Shown piece after piece: positions 6,501-9,376 of a DNA stretch of 9,376 bases. The first letter of the stretch is position 1. Each line of letters starts with the position of its first letter. Made by a program: the position numbers and the translations under genes. Location of the stretch: the NCBI GenBank assembly GCA_037137575.1, contig JBAXKB010000040.1, positions 1 to 9,376 of the forward strand. Reading direction: 5' to 3'. The notes beneath the pieces are model-generated. The model made no database searches. It saw only the letters and a list, made by a program, of their open reading frames with translations, and was not told the DNA's origin. Source of the DNA: UBA5976 sp037137575. Lineage in GTDB: Bacteria; Actinomycetota; Actinomycetes; S36-B12; UBA5976.

Positions 6501-8108
6501 TTAATCGAGGTAATCGCGCAGACTCTGTGAACGTGAAGGGTGGCGAAGCTTCGACATTGTCTTACTTTCAATCTGTCGAATACGCTCGCGCGTTACGCCG
6601 TAGACCTTGCCAATTTCATCAAGGGTCTTTGGCTGGCCATCAGTTAGGCCAAAACGCATCCGCACTACACCAGATTCACGATCGCTCAGCGTATCTAGTA
6701 CACCTTCAAGTTGATCCTGCAACAGGCGAAATGCCACAGCATCTGCTGGAACAATCGCTTCAGAGTCTTCGATCAGATCGCCAAACTCACTATCGCCCTC
6801 TTCACCAAGTGGTGTATGTAGCGAGATTGGTTCACGACCATACTTTTGAACTTCGACAACCTTTTCAGGAGTCATGTCTAGTTCGCGGGCTAATTCTTCT
6901 GGGGTAGGTTCGCGGCCCAAGTCCTGCAACATCTGGCGCTGGACACGAGCCAACTTGTTAATGACTTCAACCATGTGAACCGGGATACGAATAGTTCGGG
7001 CCTGGTCAGCCATCGCGCGGGTAATTGCCTGACGAATCCACCAAGTGGCGTAAGTCGAGAACTTGTAACCCTTTTTGTAGTCGAATTTTTCAACTGCACG
7101 AATGAGACCAAGGTTTCCTTCCTGAATTAGATCCAGGAACAGCATTCCGCGGCCGGTGTAACGCTTTGCTAGCGAAACAACGAGACGAAGGTTTGCGTTT
7201 AGCAAATGTTCTTTCTTACTATCGCCAAACGCAATCATTTCTTCTAGACAGAAACTACAAATCCGATACTTCTGCTTGTCACCGTCGTAGTTGATACTGA
7301 ACTCTGAATAACGTTTTACAACTGTTTTACATTCGGTGCATTTAATTGGCCGAACGCCAGATGCAAGCTTCAAACTTTCGCCGTTTTCGCCATAAAGTTT
7401 GTTCGCCCACAAGCCCGCTTCTACATACTGAGCAAGTTCGACTTCTTCTTCCGCGTTAAGCAGCGGAACTTTACCAATTTGCTTGAGGTAGTCCTTAACT
7501 GGATCTGCAGTAGCACCAGCAGTCATGACTGTCTGTTGTGGCTCGTCGCCTTCATCAACATCAGAAAGCACAATGGCATCTGGAGTTGGCGCTACGGCTG
7601 CTTTAACATCGTCGGAGTCTAATTCCGAAAGGTCTTTTTCTAGTTCGGCGCCAAGCTCTACTTCAAGGACAGCAGCGGCTGCCAAATCGACGCCCGGTTC
7701 GATTTCAACTTCTTCAATTTCAATTTCAATGTCTTCAATGTCTAAGTCTGCTTCGCCGACTCCAACAATGAGCGCCTTCTTAGCTTTTGCCTCAATAGCG
7801 GAACCTAGTTTGCCTGCGGCTTTTTTTACCGGCTTGGCTGGAGCAACCTTCTTTACTGGCGCTTTTACTGGCGCTTTGGTCGCAACTTTTTTTGGTGCAA
7901 CTTTGGCAACTTCTTTTTTCGGTGCACTCTTCTTCGCTGGCGCTTTTGCTGACGGTTTTGCTACGGACTTAGTTGGTGTTTTAGACACAGATTTAGTTGC
8001 TGCTTTCTTAGCTGGAGTTTTAATTGCTGGCGCTTTTTTGGCAGCAGTTTTCTTGACAGGTTTTGCCGCAGTTTTCTTGACTGGCTTTGAATTTTTGGCC
8101 GTTGCCAC
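6501..8108 (-). CDS. sigA: Primary RNA polymerase sigma factor SigA/RpoD (HrdB type) with a CxxC-CxxC insert
   Basis: This 535-residue housekeeping sigma-70 factor directs RNA polymerase to vegetative promoters. Residues 1-111 are rich in Lys, Ala and Pro; 119-168 are strongly acidic. Region 1.2 is at about 202-232 (DPVKDYLKQIGKVPLL). Region 2 runs from about 300 with NLRLVVSLAKRYTGRGM and the -10-reading GYKFSTYATWWIRQAITRAM at 347-366. Region 3 has VHMVEVINKLARVQRQML. Region 4 ends with RFGLTDGQPKTLDEIG and the helix-turn-helix GVTRERIRQIESKTMSKLR, closing at LRDYLD. Between regions 1.2 and 2.1, residues 237-287 form an insert with Cys257, Cys260, Cys284 and Cys287. Normal actinobacterial wording resumes at LEEMIAFGDSKKEHLL. 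The start is GTG with GAGGGG about 4 nt upstream. Identity is secure; the insert is unusual. Confidence 0.95.
   Translation of the reverse strand: MATAKNSKPVKKTAAKPVKKTAAKKAPAIKTPAKKAATKSVSKTPTKSVAKPSAKAPAKKSAPKKEVAKVAPKKVATKAPVKAPVKKVAPAKPVKKAAGKLGSAIEAKAKKALIVGVGEADLDIEDIEIEIEEVEIEPGVDLAAAAVLEVELGAELEKDLSELDSDDVKAAVAPTPDAIVLSDVDEGDEPQQTVMTAGATADPVKDYLKQIGKVPLLNAEEEVELAQYVEAGLWANKLYGENGESLKLASGVRPIKCTECKTVVKRYSEFSINYDGDKQKYRICSFCLEEMIAFGDSKKEHLLNANLRLVVSLAKRYTGRGMLFLDLIQEGNLGLIRAVEKFDYKKGYKFSTYATWWIRQAITRAMADQARTIRIPVHMVEVINKLARVQRQMLQDLGREPTPEELARELDMTPEKVVEVQKYGREPISLHTPLGEEGDSEFGDLIEDSEAIVPADAVAFRLLQDQLEGVLDTLSDRESGVVRMRFGLTDGQPKTLDEIGKVYGVTRERIRQIESKTMSKLRHPSRSQSLRDYLD
7215..7400 (-). 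other. Predicted zinc-ribbon insert within SigA (codons ~237-298)
   Basis: The segment reads VRPIKCTECKTVV, a polar hairpin of 23 residues between the second and third Cys, then YRICSFCLEEM. Two CxxC knuckles separated by a beta-hairpin-sized spacer are the hallmark of a zinc ribbon. In other actinobacterial SigA proteins known to me this place holds a helical linker without cysteines that leads into LEWIAEDGRRAKNHLL. Zinc binding is inferred from the pattern, not shown. Confidence 0.75.
7776..8087 (-). repeat. Low-complexity Lys/Ala/Pro-coding tract at the sigA 5' end
   Basis: Encodes residues of the type KKTAAKPVKKTAAKKAPA. At DNA level there are short direct repeats, for example a 14-base unit at 8044-8057 repeated at 8068-8081 (24-nt period), and TTTACTGGCGCT-type units near 7853-7877. 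Histone H1-like tails of this sort occur in several actinobacterial primary sigma factors; the repeats make the tract prone to length change by slippage. Confidence 0.7.
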
Positions 8109-8192
8109 GAAGCCCCTCTTTTCACTTGCCCAATAACAAGAGCCCGTGTCAAGCGCAAACCTGACCGGGCGACACTAAAAGTGCGTGGTCTA

Positions 8193-8223
8193 AGTGTACC
8201 CCCAATTAGGGACATCGGAACAA
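8193..8223 (-). promoter_or_regulatory. Candidate sigA promoter
   Basis: On the minus strand TACACT (8193-8198) matches the -10 TANNNT pattern, with TTGTTC (8218-8223) as a weak -35 at a long 19-nt spacing. A leader of about 78 nt before the sigA GTG would follow. A perfect TTGACA also occurs nearer the gene (8147-8152, minus strand) but has no acceptable -10 at 16-18 nt. Both assignments are tentative. The remainder of the 174-nt gap between the PKD gene and sigA shows no clear terminator. Confidence 0.3.
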
Positions 8224-8282
8224 TCAGGTAAGCCATAACTGCCCTCGAGTTATTCCCGAAAGCTAGGCTGGCAAAAAGTGCG

Positions 8283-9233
8283 CTATCGGGCGACCAAAAC
8301 CGCGTGACTTGCTTTGACCACTATCGGGAACTGTGCATTTTGTCTGATCTGATCCCCCACCGCTCTAAAACTGCCGATTCCTGGCACAAGATAAGTGGCC
8401 TGCCACACGGTCCTAACCTGAACTTGATAGATTCCTGCCTTTAAATACTGGTGAGACAGGCTCCGCTTTTGAGACAAGCCGCCCGGAGTGAGTGTCCATT
8501 GGGTTGTGCCATCTCCCCAGCGCCACTGCCACATTGCGGTTGCGCTTATCCGTACTTGGTGTCCTGCAAGATACATGGGCTTAGGACTGAACACTGATGG
8601 CTGGCCTGACCATACAATGATTGGCACACTCGTATAGGTACTTGTCTTTGGTGCAACACCTGGAGCAAGTGCTGGCACATACCGTAGTGCCGAGTTACTT
8701 AACTGCGCTTCAATGTCTCGACGAGTCGCTGGCTTGGCCAGACCCCAGCACACGGTGCCAACAACTTTCGTGCTCTGGTTTGACTTCCCAAACCACACTC
8801 GATATCTAACTTGGCCATGCGGACAGGTCGTAACAGCGTGAGCGCAGAACCCACCTCTGCTCTGTTGGCAATAAACCGTGTACCGCCAACGGCAATCGAG
8901 ACACTGCGCAACTATTTTCTTTGACGAACTACCTCCCGAGTAACTTGATGGAAGTAACAAACCGCCCGTACCTCGGTATGCATCAACTTCGTCGTCACCT
9001 GATACATCAATGGAATCGTCAGAACGAACTGCTGTGTTAATCGATTCACCCTGATTTATGCGCTCAGACGCATGGGCAAAATCTGCCAGGCCAAAGGGAC
9101 CTGCCAGCGCCAAGAAACTTAGTAGAAGTAGGCACACCCGAATGATAAAGATTGGCCTAGTTCGGGGGTGCTTGCGATTACGAGTTTTGAAAACGAACCT
9201 TTTGAGTCCGGGGAGATAGTTTCGCGATAACAC
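8283..9233 (-). CDS. Secreted Cys-rich protein with a C-terminal PKD-like domain
   Basis: A 316-residue predicted exported protein of unknown function. The N-terminus is basic to about residue 32, then hydrophobic (CLLLLSFLALAGPFGL) with a likely signal peptidase I site after AHA at 53-55. Residues 111-162 hold six cysteines (111, 114, 122, 130, 137, 162), enough for three disulfides. The C-terminal part is PKD-like: WQWRWGDGTTQWT at 235-247 and SHQYLKAGIYQVQV at 260-273. This order, Cys-rich segment then RYVPAL linker then WGDG PKD module, resembles uncharacterised exported proteins of actinobacteria. The start is GTG at 9231-9233; an in-frame stop precedes it directly and no Shine-Dalgarno is evident, so the start is not certain. 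It lies upstream of sigA on the same strand, 174 nt away. No membrane anchor follows the domain. Confidence 0.75.
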   Translation of the reverse strand: MLSRNYLPGLKRFVFKTRNRKHPRTRPIFIIRVCLLLLSFLALAGPFGLADFAHASERINQGESINTAVRSDDSIDVSGDDEVDAYRGTGGLLLPSSYSGGSSSKKIVAQCLDCRWRYTVYCQQSRGGFCAHAVTTCPHGQVRYRVWFGKSNQSTKVVGTVCWGLAKPATRRDIEAQLSNSALRYVPALAPGVAPKTSTYTSVPIIVWSGQPSVFSPKPMYLAGHQVRISATAMWQWRWGDGTTQWTLTPGGLSQKRSLSHQYLKAGIYQVQVRTVWQATYLVPGIGSFRAVGDQIRQNAQFPIVVKASHAVLVAR

Positions 9234-9239
9234 TCATCG

Positions 9240-9245
9240 AGAATA
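9240..9245 (-). promoter_or_regulatory. Candidate -10 element (TATTCT) for a leaderless PKD-gene mRNA
   Basis: On the minus strand TATTCT is followed by six bases and then the GTG start, placing the expected transcription start at the start codon. This fits the absence of a Shine-Dalgarno sequence. The -35 position (GCCTTT at 17-nt spacing) is poor. Confidence 0.35.
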
Positions 9246-9255
9246 AGCAGATTCC

Positions 9256-9275
9256 GTTGCGCAAAGGCGCGCAAC
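9256..9275. repeat. Perfect inverted repeat GTTGCGC-AAAGGC-GCGCAAC
   Basis: Seven-base arms around a 6-nt centre, covering the -35 zone of the presumed PKD-gene promoter. Position and symmetry suit an operator; it could also be a hairpin ending a transcript from outside the window, though no U-tract follows it. The rest of 9234-9376 shows no convincing gene: only short tails of reading frames that end at stops on the minus strand. Confidence 0.4.
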
Positions 9276-9376
9276 TTCTGGTTTGTGGAAAACATTAGTA
9301 CGCCCAGCACCGCTTTAGAATGCGCCAAGACCGGGCAGGCCTACTTGGTTACGTGCGCCAATGTCTCTTGAACTAG

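Noticed and set aside
7525..8136. 203-codon open frame on the plus strand with membrane-like Ala/Phe/Leu stretches
   Set aside because: It is the antisense of the Lys/Ala-rich sigA N-terminus; Lys and Ala codons read backwards as Phe/Leu and Gly/Ser/Ala. No supporting start signal.
8147..8152. Perfect TTGACA (minus strand) as the sigA -35
   Set aside because: At 16-18 nt spacing the downstream hexamers (such as GCAAGT) do not fit TANNNT, and they would run close to the ribosome site.
9284..9292. TGTGGAAAA, a near-consensus DnaA box
   Set aside because: One isolated match to such a degenerate 9-mer is expected by chance in about 9 kb, and no cluster, AT-rich stretch or dnaA/dnaN genes are present.
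9119..9328. 69-codon minus-strand frame containing LLILDECYRE, superficially like a Walker B motif
   Set aside because: It overlaps the PKD gene's signal peptide region in another frame, starts at TTG without a ribosome site, has no Walker A and is too short to judge.

Overview
The window looks like a stretch of core chromosome from an actinobacterium with a moderate G+C content (about half by eye, well below Streptomyces or Mycobacterium). The lineage evidence is: a primary sigma factor whose regions 2-4 read almost word for word like actinobacterial SigA/HrdB and which carries the lysine/alanine-rich N-terminus seen in that phylum; a topoisomerase IV-type ParE with the actinobacterial EGDSALG toprim motif; a small DUF7455 zinc protein beside parE; and a secreted actinobacterial-type PKD protein. 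I cannot assign a genus. No phage, transposon, CRISPR, tRNA or rRNA is visible.

Layout. (1) 1-1118 (+): the 3' part of a secreted GH25 muramidase whose reading frame enters from upstream, so the ATG at 60 is not its true start. (2) 1173-2668 (+): a two-gene unit, a type-2 ferredoxin/flavodoxin-NADP+ reductase followed after 2 nt by a small beta-carbonic anhydrase. (3) 2694-4802 (-): parE, convergent with the previous pair. (4) 4803-5028: a divergent intergenic region with several short inverted repeats. (5) 5029-5223 (+): the DUF7455 zinc protein. (6) 5286-6410 (-): a DUF3048 lipoprotein. (7) 6501-8108 (-): sigA/rpoD, directly upstream of the lipoprotein gene on the same strand. (8) 8283-9233 (-): a secreted Cys-rich PKD-domain protein upstream of sigA. 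(9) 9234-9376: no convincing gene. No gene-free stretch exceeds 300 nt.

How the genes fit together. The core is a housekeeping island: primary sigma factor, DNA decatenase subunit B and a small zinc protein, as also found together in other actinobacteria. Around it are envelope genes (lysozyme-like hydrolase, DUF3048 lipoprotein, PKD protein) and a redox/bicarbonate pair.

The most unusual observation is in the sigma factor. Between conserved regions 1.2 and 2.1, where actinobacterial SigA normally has a short helical linker, this protein has an insert of about 50 residues with a CxxC-x23-CxxC pattern, which is a probable zinc ribbon built into the housekeeping sigma factor. Secondary points are two GTG-start genes whose -10-like hexamers sit 6-7 nt upstream of the start codon, which suggests leaderless transcripts, and inverted repeats flanking the DUF7455 gene.
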